From: Candidatus Solibacter usitatus
GTDB taxonomy: Bacteria > Acidobacteriota > Terriglobia > Bryobacterales > Bryobacteraceae
DNA length: 52,135 nucleotides
Assembly (NCBI GenBank): GCA_016213245.1
Contig: JACRBC010000028.1
Location: forward strand, 1 to 52,135
Reading direction: 5' to 3'
Below the pieces are notes generated by a model, which was not told the DNA's origin, did not search any database, and saw nothing but the letters and a program-made list of their open reading frames with translations. Positions 16,819-25,728 of this stretch are shown piece after piece. Numbering within the stretch: the stretch's first letter is position 1; each line of letters starts with the position of its first letter. The position numbers and the translations under genes were made by a program.

Positions 16819-17648
16819 GGATTGAGTTCGAAGACGGCGAGCACGGGGAAGTGGTCCGAGGGATAACGGCCGTCGCGATTGCCGGTGATGGACTCGGCGG
16901 ACTTCACCTGCCAGGGTGCGCGGAACATGATCCAGTCGATGCGATGGGGACCGGGCTTGCCCTTGAAGCCGTGGAAGGTGCCCTCGGGACCGGTGCGGGC
17001 GGCGGCGTGATTCCAGGCGTCCTTGAGCAGCGGGGAGAGGATCCCATAGGAGGCCCCGCCGGCGGGGGTATTGAAATCGCCGGTGAGGACGATGGGCATG
17101 GCCTCGTCGTAGAGGCCGATGCGGCAGGCGATGAGGCGGAGGCTTTTCTGGCGGGCGGCTTCGTCGATGTCGCGGTGGGCCAGATGGGTGTTGAGATAGA
17201 GAAAGCGGGTGGCGGCGCCGTTGACCTGGAACAGCCCCCAGGTGACCATGCGCGGCAGGCTCATGTTCCACGAGATGCTGCCGGGTCTTTCCGGAGTTTC
17301 AGAGAGCCAGAAGTTGCCCGAGTCGAGCAGGGTGAGGCGGTCCTTGCGGTAGAAGACGCCCATGAACTCGTCCTGCTGGTTACCGCGGCGGCTGACGCCG
17401 AACCAGGCGTAATCGGGGAGATTTTCGGCGATGTAGAGGCCCTGCTCGTGGAAGAGTTCCTGGGTGCCCATGAGGTCGGGGGCCTTGGCGCGGACGGTGT
17501 CGACGAGCAGGTCGCGGCGGAAAGGCCAGGCGTCGGGGCCGTCGCTGGCCAGCGGCAGCCGGACGTTGAAGGTCATCACGCGCAGGGTCTGGGCGGGAGC
17601 GAGGGAAGCGGCGAGGAGGGCAAGCAGCAGCAGTCTGATCATGTGCAT
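16815..17648 (-). CDS. Secreted endonuclease/exonuclease/phosphatase family protein
   Basis: A 277-residue protein with a signal peptide ([20 protein letters not shown]) and a complete EEP fold: MTFNVR (metal site), GTQELF (catalytic Glu), [18 protein letters not shown] (Asp/Asn pair) and the C-terminal RIDWIMF...SDHFPVLA (catalytic Asp-His). It would hydrolyse phosphodiesters or phosphate esters outside the cytoplasm; substrate unknown. Two in-frame ATGs, 17648 and 17642, are possible starts. It is divergent from the DUF1080 gene with a 33-base gap containing a TATAAC sequence on this strand. Confidence 0.85.
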   Translation of the reverse strand: MHMIRLLLLALLAASLAPAQTLRVMTFNVRLPLASDGPDAWPFRRDLLVDTVRAKAPDLMGTQELFHEQGLYIAENLPDYAWFGVSRRGNQQDEFMGVFYRKDRLTLLDSGNFWLSETPERPGSISWNMSLPRMVTWGLFQVNGAATRFLYLNTHLAHRDIDEAARQKSLRLIACRIGLYDEAMPIVLTGDFNTPAGGASYGILSPLLKDAWNHAAARTGPEGTFHGFKGKPGPHRIDWIMFRAPWQVKSAESITGNRDGRYPSDHFPVLAVFELNP

Positions 17649-17681
17649 TACGTTATACAATCGCACGCAAGGAGTGTATCC

Positions 17682-18332
17682 ATGAAAGCGATGACGAGAC
17701 GGGAGATGGCCGCAGCGCTGCTGGCGGCTCCGGCGGCGCTGGGGCAGGCCGAGGCGGGGTTCACGGCGCTGTTCGACGGCCGGACGCTGAGCGGCTGGGT
17801 CCTGATGCGCGGCCGCGGGCGGGGCTACGTGGTGGAGGACGGCGCGATCGTCTGCCCGCAGGACGGCGGCGGCAACCTGTACACGGAGAAGGAGTACGCC
17901 AATTTCGTGCTGCGGCTGGAGTGGCGGCTGTGGGAGGGCGGCAACAACGGCGTCGGGATCCGCGCCCCGCTGGAGGGCGATGCCGCGTATGCGGGGATGG
18001 AGATCCAGGTGCTGGACGATGAGGCGGAGGTGTACCAGAAGATGGGACTGAAGCCGACGCAATACACCGGGTCGGTGTACGACGTCTGCGCGGCCAAGCG
18101 GGGCTTTGTGCGCAGGAACGGGGCGTGGAACACGGAGGAGATCGTGGCCGGCGGGCGGAGGATCAAGGTCACGTTGAACGGGGAGGTAATCACGGACGTG
18201 AACCTGGACGACGTCAAGGACCCGGCGGTTCTCAAGAAGCACCCGGGGCTGGCGCGAGCGGCTGGGCACATCGGTTTTCTGGGCCACGGGACGCGGGTGG
18301 AGTTTCGCAATATCCGGATCAAGGTGTTGTAG
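17682..18332 (+). CDS. DUF1080 (3-keto-disaccharide hydrolase-type) protein
   Basis: A 216-residue exported single-domain protein: N-terminal signal ([24 protein letters not shown], with a twin-arginine-like RRE), then the DUF1080 landmarks [50 protein letters not shown] and the closing strand [11 protein letters not shown]. The family binds or hydrolyses 3-keto-glycosides. AAGGAG lies 8 bases before ATG 17682, a strong ribosome-binding site. It shares the domain with the fusion protein at 1436-3289. It is divergent from the EEP gene and followed by a 137-base gap before the histidine kinase. Confidence 0.85.
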   Translation: MKAMTRREMAAALLAAPAALGQAEAGFTALFDGRTLSGWVLMRGRGRGYVVEDGAIVCPQDGGGNLYTEKEYANFVLRLEWRLWEGGNNGVGIRAPLEGDAAYAGMEIQVLDDEAEVYQKMGLKPTQYTGSVYDVCAAKRGFVRRNGAWNTEEIVAGGRRIKVTLNGEVITDVNLDDVKDPAVLKKHPGLARAAGHIGFLGHGTRVEFRNIRIKVL

Positions 18333-18469
18333 GAGGGGCGAGGGGACAGACTGGAGTACTTCCCCAGAATGCGAGGATCGGCGGATCGGGCCGATGAGAG
18401 ATGCGAAAACGTGCGGAAGCGCTGCAGTAGAATGGCCGGTGTCGCACAGCGCGGGCCGGAGGCGAGAAA

Positions 18470-21310
18470 CTGAGCTCACTGATCCCATGGATTGTCGTGC
18501 TCGCCCTGCTGGGGATAGGTGGGGCGATTCTGCTGCGGCGGTGGGGCAACGCTCCGCCGCCGGACCCGACCAAGTCCGGCCTGGACTTCGAGAGCGGCCT
18601 GGATCATCTGCCCATTGCGGCCTTCGTGAAGGATGGCGACGGACGGTGCCTGTACGCAAACCGGATCTTTCTTGAGGTTTTTGGTCCGAGCCGGAGCGAG
18701 TTCGCCGGGCGCTCGGGCCCGGCGATTCAGCCGAAGTTGATCGCCGCGGCGGTCCAGGAGCAAGACCGGCTGATTCTGGCTGGGGAGATGGACGAGATCG
18801 TGGTGGAGATGTCGGCGCCGGACAAGGCCGGCCGCGACGTACCGGTGCTGCTGTCGAAGTCGCTGCTGGAGTCGCCGCGTTGGGGCCGGGTGGTGCTGGG
18901 GACGGTGCAGGAGATCAGCCGGCAAAAGCAGACCGAGCTCGATCTGGCGCGCGAACGGGACTTCATCCAGGTGGTGCTCGACACCAGCGATGCGCTGATC
19001 GTGGTGCTGGACCTGGAATTGCGCCTGGTGCGGTGGAACCGGGCTTGCGAAAAGCTGAGCGGCTACCACGAATCGGAGCTACGCCACGCAGCCATCGTCG
19101 AGTTGCTGGTGGCGCCGGAGGAGCGCGCCGTAGCGCGGCGGCTCTGGCTGTCGAAGGGAGCCCGGAGGAGCGCGCGGCAGGGGGTGAACCGGATCCTCAC
19201 CAAGGATGGCCGCCGGATCGACGTGGCCTGGTCGTCGGCAGTGCTGCTGAACACGGGGGGGGAGCCGGAACTGGTGGTTCTCACCGGGTCCGACATCACG
19301 GCCCGTCTGGCTGCGGAGTCGCGGCAACGCCAGTCGGCGCTGGAGTTCCGGATGGTGTGGGAGGGGGCGGGCGATGCGATGGCGTTTCTGGACGCCGAGG
19401 GATCGATCGTGACGGCCAACCCATCGTTTGCGGCGCTGGTGGACCGCGCAGCCGAGCAGGTAGAGGGGCGGCCGATCACCAGCGTACTGTGTGAATGCCC
19501 GGGCCAGGAGGAAGACGAGCTGGCTCGTTTCCGCGCTGAATTCGCCGGCCGCTCCATTGAGGGCCGGACGGTGCGCGAGTACCACACGCCGGCGGGCGAA
19601 CTGATCTGGCTGGAAACGACGAACTCCTTTCTGGACAGGCCGGGCGCGCCGCCGCTGTTGCTGCTGGTGTTGCGCAACATCACCGGCCGCGTGCGGACGG
19701 AGCAGGAACTGCGGGCCGCCAACGAGTTTCTGGAATCGACCACGCAGTGGGCGCGCGAGATGGCGGCCAGCGCGGAGTTGGCCAGCGCGGCCAAGAGCGA
19801 GTTTCTGGCCAATGTAAGCCACGAGATCAGGACTCCTTTGAACGGCATCCTGGGCATGACGGAGCTGACGCTGCGGACGGAGCTGACAGACGAGCAGCGC
19901 GAGTACCTGGAGATGGCGCGCGTGTCGTCGGAGTCGCTGCTGAGCCTGGTGGACGACCTACTGGACCTTTCCAAGGCCGAGTCGGGGCGGGTGGAGATTG
20001 TTCCGGCGCCATTTCGCCTGCGCGAGCACCTGGGGCATTTCATGTGGCCGCTGGCGCACCGCGGAGTGGCGCGGGGGCTGAAGGTGAGCTGGCACGTGGA
20101 TGAAGCGGTTCCCGATCGCCTGGTTGGGGACGCCGGCAGATTGCGCCAGGTCCTGATCAACCTGGTGGGTAACGCCATCAAGTTCACCGAGGCCGGATGG
20201 GTAAGTGCATACGTGGAAGTGATGGCGCGGACCGAGGACGCGGTGTCAGTGCGTTTCCTGGTGCGCGATACGGGCGTGGGCCTGCCGGTGGAGCGGATCG
20301 AAGACGCCTTCGCGCCGTTCACGCAACTGGACTCCAGCAGCACGCGGAGACGCGGCGGTACGGGGCTGGGGCTGTCGATCTCCGAGAAGCTGGTGGAGTT
20401 GATGGGCGGCCGGCTGTATGTTTGCAGCGAGCTCCACCAGGGCAGCACATTCTGCTTTACCCTAACCTTCCCGATCAATGCGCGCTCGGAGGAAGTGGCC
20501 GGCGAGGTTGCCTTCACTGCACAGGCGCCTCCGCCGTCGCGACGCCTGCGAGTGCTGGTGGCCGAGGACAACGCCATCAACCAGCGGCTGATCCTGCGCC
20601 TGGTCGAACTGGCGGGCCACGAGGCCACCCTGGTGTCGACGGGGCGCGAGGCCGCCGAGCGGGCGGCGTCGTCTGAATGGGACCTGATCCTGATGGATGT
20701 GCAGATGCCGGACTTGGACGGCATTAAGGCCGCAGCGGCCATCCGCGCGGCGGAGGCCGGGGCTGGGCGGCGCATCCCGATTGTCGCCATGACAGCGCAC
20801 GCCATGGCCTCGGATCAGGCGGCCTGCCTGGCGGCGGGCATGGACGCGTACCTGAGCAAGCCGATCCGGCTGGAGGCGCTCACCCGGGCGATCAGCTCCG
20901 TGGCGCCGGGCCTGGAGGCCGGGGAAAAGGAGCCGGAGGAGAACTCCCCCGGCGAGAAAGGAGATCCTGAAATGCCTGGATTGGATCGTGAATCGGCTTT
21001 GGCCCGGGTTGGAGGAGACACGGCGCTGCTGGCCGAACTGGCCGGACTTTTTCTGGCGGAGTACCCGAATCTGCTGGCATCACTGGCCTTGGGAGTGGAG
21101 CAGAATGACGCCGGCGCGGTGTCGGCGGCCGCCCACCAGATGAAGGGATTGCTGGCCCAGTTTGGCGCCGAGGAGGCCCGCGCCTGCGCCTGCCGGCTCG
21201 AAGCCGCTTCAAGCCAGAGAGACCGCGATGCCGTCCGGGCGGCGTGCGCGGAACTGCACGAACGCATGGAGGTTGTCCGGCCCGAACTGCAGCGGTTGGC
21301 CGCCGGCTGA
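18470..21310 (+). CDS. Hybrid histidine kinase (PAS x3-HisKA-HATPase-REC-HPt)
   Basis: A membrane-anchored phosphorelay kinase. With the CTG start at 18470 it has 946 residues: one N-terminal hydrophobic helix (about 3-22), three PAS domains (about 40-150, 160-280, 290-410), the HisKA helix with [11 protein letters not shown] (phosphoacceptor His near 451), HATPase_c with NLVGNAIKF and GTGLGLSIS, a receiver with LVAEDN and LMDVQMPD (Asp near 743) and a C-terminal HPt with AHQMKG (His near 889). All phosphorelay residues are present. The CTG is preceded by GGAGG at 7 bases, whereas starting at GTG 18497 would cut the membrane helix. No dedicated response regulator is adjacent, so its output partner is elsewhere. 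Confidence 0.88.
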   Translation: MSSLIPWIVVLALLGIGGAILLRRWGNAPPPDPTKSGLDFESGLDHLPIAAFVKDGDGRCLYANRIFLEVFGPSRSEFAGRSGPAIQPKLIAAAVQEQDRLILAGEMDEIVVEMSAPDKAGRDVPVLLSKSLLESPRWGRVVLGTVQEISRQKQTELDLARERDFIQVVLDTSDALIVVLDLELRLVRWNRACEKLSGYHESELRHAAIVELLVAPEERAVARRLWLSKGARRSARQGVNRILTKDGRRIDVAWSSAVLLNTGGEPELVVLTGSDITARLAAESRQRQSALEFRMVWEGAGDAMAFLDAEGSIVTANPSFAALVDRAAEQVEGRPITSVLCECPGQEEDELARFRAEFAGRSIEGRTVREYHTPAGELIWLETTNSFLDRPGAPPLLLLVLRNITGRVRTEQELRAANEFLESTTQWAREMAASAELASAAKSEFLANVSHEIRTPLNGILGMTELTLRTELTDEQREYLEMARVSSESLLSLVDDLLDLSKAESGRVEIVPAPFRLREHLGHFMWPLAHRGVARGLKVSWHVDEAVPDRLVGDAGRLRQVLINLVGNAIKFTEAGWVSAYVEVMARTEDAVSVRFLVRDTGVGLPVERIEDAFAPFTQLDSSSTRRRGGTGLGLSISEKLVELMGGRLYVCSELHQGSTFCFTLTFPINARSEEVAGEVAFTAQAPPPSRRLRVLVAEDNAINQRLILRLVELAGHEATLVSTGREAAERAASSEWDLILMDVQMPDLDGIKAAAAIRAAEAGAGRRIPIVAMTAHAMASDQAACLAAGMDAYLSKPIRLEALTRAISSVAPGLEAGEKEPEENSPGEKGDPEMPGLDRESALARVGGDTALLAELAGLFLAEYPNLLASLALGVEQNDAGAVSAAAHQMKGLLAQFGAEEARACACRLEAASSQRDRDAVRAACAELHERMEVVRPELQRLAAG

Positions 21311-21368
21311 GCGCGGAGGCGGACGGTGCCGGGGAGAACCGTTTGCTATAGTAGGAATTTCGCCTCCT

Positions 21369-22214
21369 ATGCAGCCTTCTTCTCCACAGGAAATTGTTTG
21401 CGCGCACAGTCCGGATTCCGACGACGCCTTCATGTTCTATGCCCTGGCGACGCGTAAGATCCGTTCCAGGCTGGTGCAGTTCCGTCACGTACTGGAAGAT
21501 ATCGAATCCCTGAACCGGAAGGCGATGGAGGGCGTCTACGATCTGACGGCGATCTCCTACCACGCCTACCCCTATGTCGCCGATAAGTACATGCTGCTGG
21601 CCAGCGGTTCGTCGATCGGCGACGGCTACGGGCCGCTGCTGGTTTCCAGCGCGCCCATGACCGTGGAGGAGCTGAAGGGCAAGCGCATCGCGGTGCCGGG
21701 CAAGATGACCACCGCCTACCTGGCATTGAAGATCATGGAGCCGGATTTTGAAGCGGTGGTGATCCCCTTCGACCAGGTTCTGGAGGCGCTCAAGGAGCGC
21801 GTGGTGGATGTAGCGCTGGTGATCCACGAGGCGCAGTTGACGTTTTCCAAGGGCGGCTTCCACCAGGTCACGGACCTCGGCCGGTGGTTCAAGTCCGCTT
21901 ACGACCTGCCGCTGCCGCTGGGGGCCAACGCCCTGCTGCGGAAGCTGCCTAAAGATGTCCGGGCCGAGTGCTGCCGCCTGATGAAGGAGAGCATCACCTA
22001 TGCGTTGGATAATCACGAAGAGGCGCTGAACTACGCCATGCAGTTTGCGCGGGACATGGAGCCGGCGCTGGCGGAGAAGTTCGTCGGCATGTACGTGAAT
22101 CACTACACGGTGGACGCCGGCGAGGTGATTCCGAAGGCTGCCCAGAAGCTGCTCGACCTCGGCTTTGAGGCGGGGCTGATTCCGCGGCGCGTCGAAGTTG
22201 AGTTTGTCCGATAG
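21369..22214 (+). CDS. mqnD: 1,4-dihydroxy-6-naphthoate synthase
   Basis: A 281-residue member of the MqnA/MqnD periplasmic-binding-fold family; HSPDSDDAFMFYAL near the N-terminus, SYHAYPYVADKYMLL and the LGRWFKSAYDLPLPLGANAL block point to MqnD rather than MqnA. It turns cyclic de-hypoxanthine futalosine into 1,4-dihydroxy-6-naphthoate in the futalosine route to menaquinone, implying a menaquinone-using respiratory chain. ATG 21369 gives the usual length. It stands 58 bases after the kinase and 14 bases before a HEAT-repeat gene; the other mqn genes are not in the window. Confidence 0.88.
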   Translation: MQPSSPQEIVCAHSPDSDDAFMFYALATRKIRSRLVQFRHVLEDIESLNRKAMEGVYDLTAISYHAYPYVADKYMLLASGSSIGDGYGPLLVSSAPMTVEELKGKRIAVPGKMTTAYLALKIMEPDFEAVVIPFDQVLEALKERVVDVALVIHEAQLTFSKGGFHQVTDLGRWFKSAYDLPLPLGANALLRKLPKDVRAECCRLMKESITYALDNHEEALNYAMQFARDMEPALAEKFVGMYVNHYTVDAGEVIPKAAQKLLDLGFEAGLIPRRVEVEFVR

Positions 22215-22228
22215 CTGATCACACGCCG

Positions 22229-23518
22229 ATGAAGACGACCGCTCTGATGCTGGCCCTGCTCGTGAGCCTGCCGGCGCTGTGCTGGCAAGGCAATGTGGTC
22301 AACAAGCAGAAAATAAAGGGCTTGCGGGAGTACGCCAGGCAGGGATCACCGGCCATTCCGAAGATCACCCCCTACTTGGCGGACGGCGACGTGGAGGTGC
22401 GGCGGGAGGCCGTAAAGGCGCTGGTGGAGGCTGGATCGCAGCGCTCACTGGAACCGCTGACGGCGGCCTGCGCCGACAACGACGCCGAGGTCCAGATCCG
22501 GGCCACCGACGGGCTGGTGAATTTCTACCTGCCGGGCTACGTCGATCGGGGCCTGTCGGCAAGCATTAGGCGGGCGGGGGGTCTGGCCACCGGCAGGTGG
22601 GACGAGGGCAGCCGCGAGGCCATCGACGCCGATACCCCGCTGCGGCCGGAGATCGTGCAGGCGCTGAGCGGGCTGGCGCGGGGCGGGGTGTCGATGGAAT
22701 CCCGGGCCAACGCCGCGCGCGCGCTGGGCATCCTGCGCGCCCGCGCCGGAGTGCCGGTTCTGGTGGAATCGCTGAAGTCCAAGGACAGCCGGCTGATGTA
22801 TGAGTCCCTGGTGGCGCTCCAGAAGACGCGCGATCGGTCGGCCGGTCCGAACGTCGCGTTCCTGATGCGCGACCTGGACGAGAAGGTGCAACTGGCGGCC
22901 ATCGAGACCGCGGGCATCCTGGGCTCGAAAGAGGCCGTGCCCGGTTTGAAACGGGTGCTTGAGAACCCGGCGAACAGGAAGGTACGGCGTGCTACCCTGA
23001 TCGCCCTGGCGCAAATCGGCGATCCGGCCAACCGGCCGCTGTTTCTGAGCCTGCTGGGGGACAAGGACGAGGAGGCGCGTGCCGCCGCCGCCGAGGGACT
23101 GGGACGGCTGGCCGAAGCGGCTGACCGGCCCGCGGTGGAAAAGGCATGGACGGACGAGAAGAAGACCTCGCCCCGGCTGGCTCAGGCCTTCGCACTGGCG
23201 CTGCTGGGGAATGTGGATCCGTCGAGCTTCGGACCGGTCGGGTACCTGGCAAACAACCTGAACCAGAAGGCATGGCGCGGAGTGGCGCTGCCGTACCTGA
23301 GCGAATTGTCGCTCAAGCCGGAGCCGCGATCGGCCATCCTCGTGGCGTTGGGCCAGGCGACCACGCGCGACGAGAAGACGGGGCTGGCGCAGGCGCTGGC
23401 CGGGTGCGGATCCAGGGACGCCCTTGCCGGACTGGAGGGACTCTCCAAGGATGAGGATGCAGCGGTAGCGCGAGAGGCGCTGCGGGCGCTGCGGATCTTG
23501 AAGGGATCGGTGCGCTGA
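22229..23518 (+). CDS. Exported HEAT-repeat protein
   Basis: A 429-residue protein with a signal peptide (MKTTALMLALLVSLPALC; the cysteine at the end could be a lipobox-like site) followed by tandem HEAT/PBS-type helical repeats: ITPYLADGDVEVRREAVKALVEAG, LTAACADNDAEVQIRATDGL, LVESLKSKDSRLMYESLVAL, LMRDLDEKVQLAAIETAGIL, LLGDKDEEARAAAAEGLGRL and a last LSKDEDAAVAREALRALRIL. Such solenoids are protein-binding scaffolds. It follows mqnD by 14 bases and likely shares its transcript. No catalytic motif is visible and no specific partner is proposed. Confidence 0.8.
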   Translation: MKTTALMLALLVSLPALCWQGNVVNKQKIKGLREYARQGSPAIPKITPYLADGDVEVRREAVKALVEAGSQRSLEPLTAACADNDAEVQIRATDGLVNFYLPGYVDRGLSASIRRAGGLATGRWDEGSREAIDADTPLRPEIVQALSGLARGGVSMESRANAARALGILRARAGVPVLVESLKSKDSRLMYESLVALQKTRDRSAGPNVAFLMRDLDEKVQLAAIETAGILGSKEAVPGLKRVLENPANRKVRRATLIALAQIGDPANRPLFLSLLGDKDEEARAAAAEGLGRLAEAADRPAVEKAWTDEKKTSPRLAQAFALALLGNVDPSSFGPVGYLANNLNQKAWRGVALPYLSELSLKPEPRSAILVALGQATTRDEKTGLAQALAGCGSRDALAGLEGLSKDEDAAVAREALRALRILKGSVR

Positions 23519-23526
23519 CGCAAAAC

Positions 23527-23548
23527 GGGCAGGTCCGAGGACCTGCCC
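23527..23548. terminator. Bidirectional intrinsic terminator
   Basis: Perfect 10-bp inverted repeat GGGCAGGTCC / GGACCTGCCC with a 2-base spacer, placed between the converging HEAT-repeat gene and the small minus-strand gene. On the minus strand a short T-run (GTTTTG) follows; on the plus strand only GAATTT, so it should serve mainly the minus strand. Confidence 0.75.
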
Positions 23549-23581
23549 GAATTTGCGAAATCGGTTGGGGAAGGGAAGCTG

Positions 23582-23788
23582 TTACTTCGCCTTCTTCTGC
23601 TTCTGCTGGCCGACGCGGACCTTGAACTGCTTCTGCTGCATATCCTCCCAGGCCTTCCAGTCAAAGCGCTTGGAGGCGTCGGCGACATACTCAGCGGCGT
23701 CCATGCCCTTCGGCAGCACGGCCATGAGGGTGGCTTCCTGGCCCTGCGGGCCGGTAATGCGGAAACGGCGGACGTTCGGAATCGACAT
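23582..23788 (-). CDS. Small hypothetical protein
   Basis: A 68-residue soluble protein (MSIPNVRRFRITGPQGQE...) with a Lys/Gln-rich C-terminus (GQQKQKKAK) suggesting nucleic-acid or ribosome binding. The family is not recognised. It lies 10 bases downstream of the epimerase gene on the same strand and ends before the terminator hairpin, so it is probably the last gene of that transcript. The coding frame has a plausible start and no competing frame. Confidence 0.55.
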   Translation of the reverse strand: MSIPNVRRFRITGPQGQEATLMAVLPKGMDAAEYVADASKRFDWKAWEDMQQKQFKVRVGQQKQKKAK

Positions 23789-23798
23789 AACTACTCCA

Positions 23799-24638
23799 CT
23801 ATAGCAAAGCGCGCAGAGCTTCGCCCAGATCGGGGTGGCAAAAGGTGAAACCGGCTCGCAAAGCGGCCTCCGGGAGCACCTTCTGGCTGCCGGTGAGGAT
23901 GGAGGCCATCTCGCCGTACAGCAAGCGCAGGGAGAGGGCCGGGACGGGGAAGACGGCTGGTCTTCGTAGCGTCTTCGCCAGTATCCGGGTGAATTCGGCG
24001 TTGCGGACGGGCGCGGGCGCGACGGCGTTCACCGCGCCGCGCACCTGCTGGTTCGACGCGGCCCAGCAGGCCATGCGGACGGCGTCGTCGATGTGGACCC
24101 AGGACATCCACTGGGCGCCGCCGGCCAGAGGGCCGCCGAGGCCCAGGCGGAAGGGGAAAAGCATCTTGCTCAAAGCGCCGCCGCCGGATCCAAGCACGAC
24201 GCCGAAGCGCAGCCGGACGACGCGGATTCCGAGCGAGAGCGCCAGATCGGCGGTCTGTTCCCAGGCGGCGCAGGTATCGGCGAGGAAGCCCTGGCCGGGG
24301 GCTGAGTCCTCGGTGAGAGTCTCCTCGCGCCGGTCGCCGTAGTAGCCGATGGCCGAGGCGCACACCAGCACCTCGGGGCGCGGCGAGAGGGTGCTGAGCG
24401 CTTCGACGAGCCGGCGGGTGCCGTCGACGCGGCTGGCGCGGATGCGGGCCTTCGCCTCCGCCGTCCAGCGTTGCGCGATGGGCTCACCGGCCAGGTGGAT
24501 GACGGCGGAAGAGCCGGCCAGGCACTCTTCGGACGGCGTCTGGCGGCCCAGCGCGCGCACTTCAAGGCTCCCTGCTTCGAGGGCGGCCCGGATCGCCTTA
24601 CCCAGGAAGCCGGTGGCGCCAGTCAGAGTAATGGTCAT
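23799..24638 (-). CDS. TIGR01777-family NAD(P)-dependent epimerase
   Basis: A 279-residue protein of the atypical SDR group (YfcH/TIGR01777). Visible are the Rossmann motif TGATGFLGKAI (6-16), VIHLAGEPIAQRW, ASRVDGTRRLVEAL, CASAIGYYGDR, the substrate-binding VVRLRFGVVLGSGGGAL, WMSWVHIDDAVRM and the C-terminal LPEAALRAGFTFCHP. The family substrate is unknown; homologues are often linked to cell-division or cell-envelope genes. It is divergent from the radical SAM gene, 67 bases away. Confidence 0.88.
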   Translation of the reverse strand: MTITLTGATGFLGKAIRAALEAGSLEVRALGRQTPSEECLAGSSAVIHLAGEPIAQRWTAEAKARIRASRVDGTRRLVEALSTLSPRPEVLVCASAIGYYGDRREETLTEDSAPGQGFLADTCAAWEQTADLALSLGIRVVRLRFGVVLGSGGGALSKMLFPFRLGLGGPLAGGAQWMSWVHIDDAVRMACWAASNQQVRGAVNAVAPAPVRNAEFTRILAKTLRRPAVFPVPALSLRLLYGEMASILTGSQKVLPEAALRAGFTFCHPDLGEALRALL

Positions 24639-24705
24639 CCTCCCACCATCAGATCACAGGCTGATGCGCGGGCGCGGCTACAATGAGAGGGACGTTTGCC
24701 CTTCC

Positions 24706-25728
24706 ATGCGCGCCTGGAACCGAACCAAACTGCTCTGGGGCTACCTTCGCGGCAAGAGCCGCCTGGGCGCGCTGCCGGTGGAGTATATCGTCGAGACCAC
24801 GGCCAAGTGCAACATCTACTGCCCGATGTGTCCTCGCGAGACGCATCCGCAGCCGAAAGAGGACATGGACGAGCCGGCGTTTGAGGCGCTGCTGAGCCAG
24901 GCCGGCGCCAGCGCCGAGCACATGATGCTGATCGGGCTGGGAGAGCCGCTGCTGGATGCCAGGATCTTCGACCGCATCGGCCAGTGCCAGCGCCACGGCG
25001 TCTCGACGCTGATCTCCACCAACGGGACGCTGCTCGACGAGCAGGCCGCCGGGCGGCTGCTGGCCACGCCGCTGGAGCACATCACGCTGAGCTTTGACGG
25101 CTACAGCAAGGAGACCTTCGAGTTCTACCGCAAGGGGGCGAAGTTCGAGCGCGTGCGCGACAACTTCGTGCGCTTTTGCCGCATGAAGCACGAACGGGGC
25201 TCGAAGATGCAGGTGGTGGTGCAGATGGTCAGGATGGACGGTAACCGGCACGAGGTGGAAGCGTTCACGGCGTTCTGGCGGGCGGTGCCCGGGGTGGATC
25301 AGATTCGCGTCAAAGAAGACGAGACCAATCTGATGCGGCCGGAGGCCGGACATGCCGCTTCGGCGTGGCAGCACCCCTGTCACTACCTGTGGCGCGGGCC
25401 GCTGTATGTGAAGCACAACGGCGACGTCTACCCGTGCTGCCAAAGCTACATGCTGAACGGCGCGCCGTTGGGCAACGTGGGGGTCCAAAAGCTGACGGAG
25501 ATCTTCGACGGCGCGGAGATGCGGCGCATGCGCCGGCTGCACGTGGAGGGCAGGGCGGGCGAAATTGACGTCTGCTCGCGCTGCTGCACCACGATTCCGC
25601 ATCCGCTGCTGGTGGCGGGCAGCCTGCTGGCAAGCGGCCGCACGGTGCGCGCGTGGCTACCGGTGGTGGAGCGGCTGGTCTACCTGGCCAAACTGCCGGC
25701 CGGCTGGCTCAAGCCGCCGCGGGGCTGA
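24706..25728 (+). CDS. Radical SAM/SPASM domain protein
   Basis: A 340-residue enzyme. The radical SAM cysteines are CNIYCPMC (Cys35, Cys39, Cys42), followed by the LIGLGEPLLD glycine-rich turn and STNGTLLDE. The C-terminal part carries a SPASM-type cysteine cluster (HPCHYLW, GDVYPCCQSYM and DVCSRCCT), which would bind auxiliary iron-sulfur clusters. Substrate unknown; no small peptide gene, glycosyltransferase or other partner lies next to it, so a RiPP role is not supported. ATG 24706 gives a normal N-terminus (MRAWNRTKLLWGYLRG). Its 3' end overlaps convergent nuoM by 49 bases. Confidence 0.85.
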   Translation: MRAWNRTKLLWGYLRGKSRLGALPVEYIVETTAKCNIYCPMCPRETHPQPKEDMDEPAFEALLSQAGASAEHMMLIGLGEPLLDARIFDRIGQCQRHGVSTLISTNGTLLDEQAAGRLLATPLEHITLSFDGYSKETFEFYRKGAKFERVRDNFVRFCRMKHERGSKMQVVVQMVRMDGNRHEVEAFTAFWRAVPGVDQIRVKEDETNLMRPEAGHAASAWQHPCHYLWRGPLYVKHNGDVYPCCQSYMLNGAPLGNVGVQKLTEIFDGAEMRRMRRLHVEGRAGEIDVCSRCCTTIPHPLLVAGSLLASGRTVRAWLPVVERLVYLAKLPAGWLKPPRG

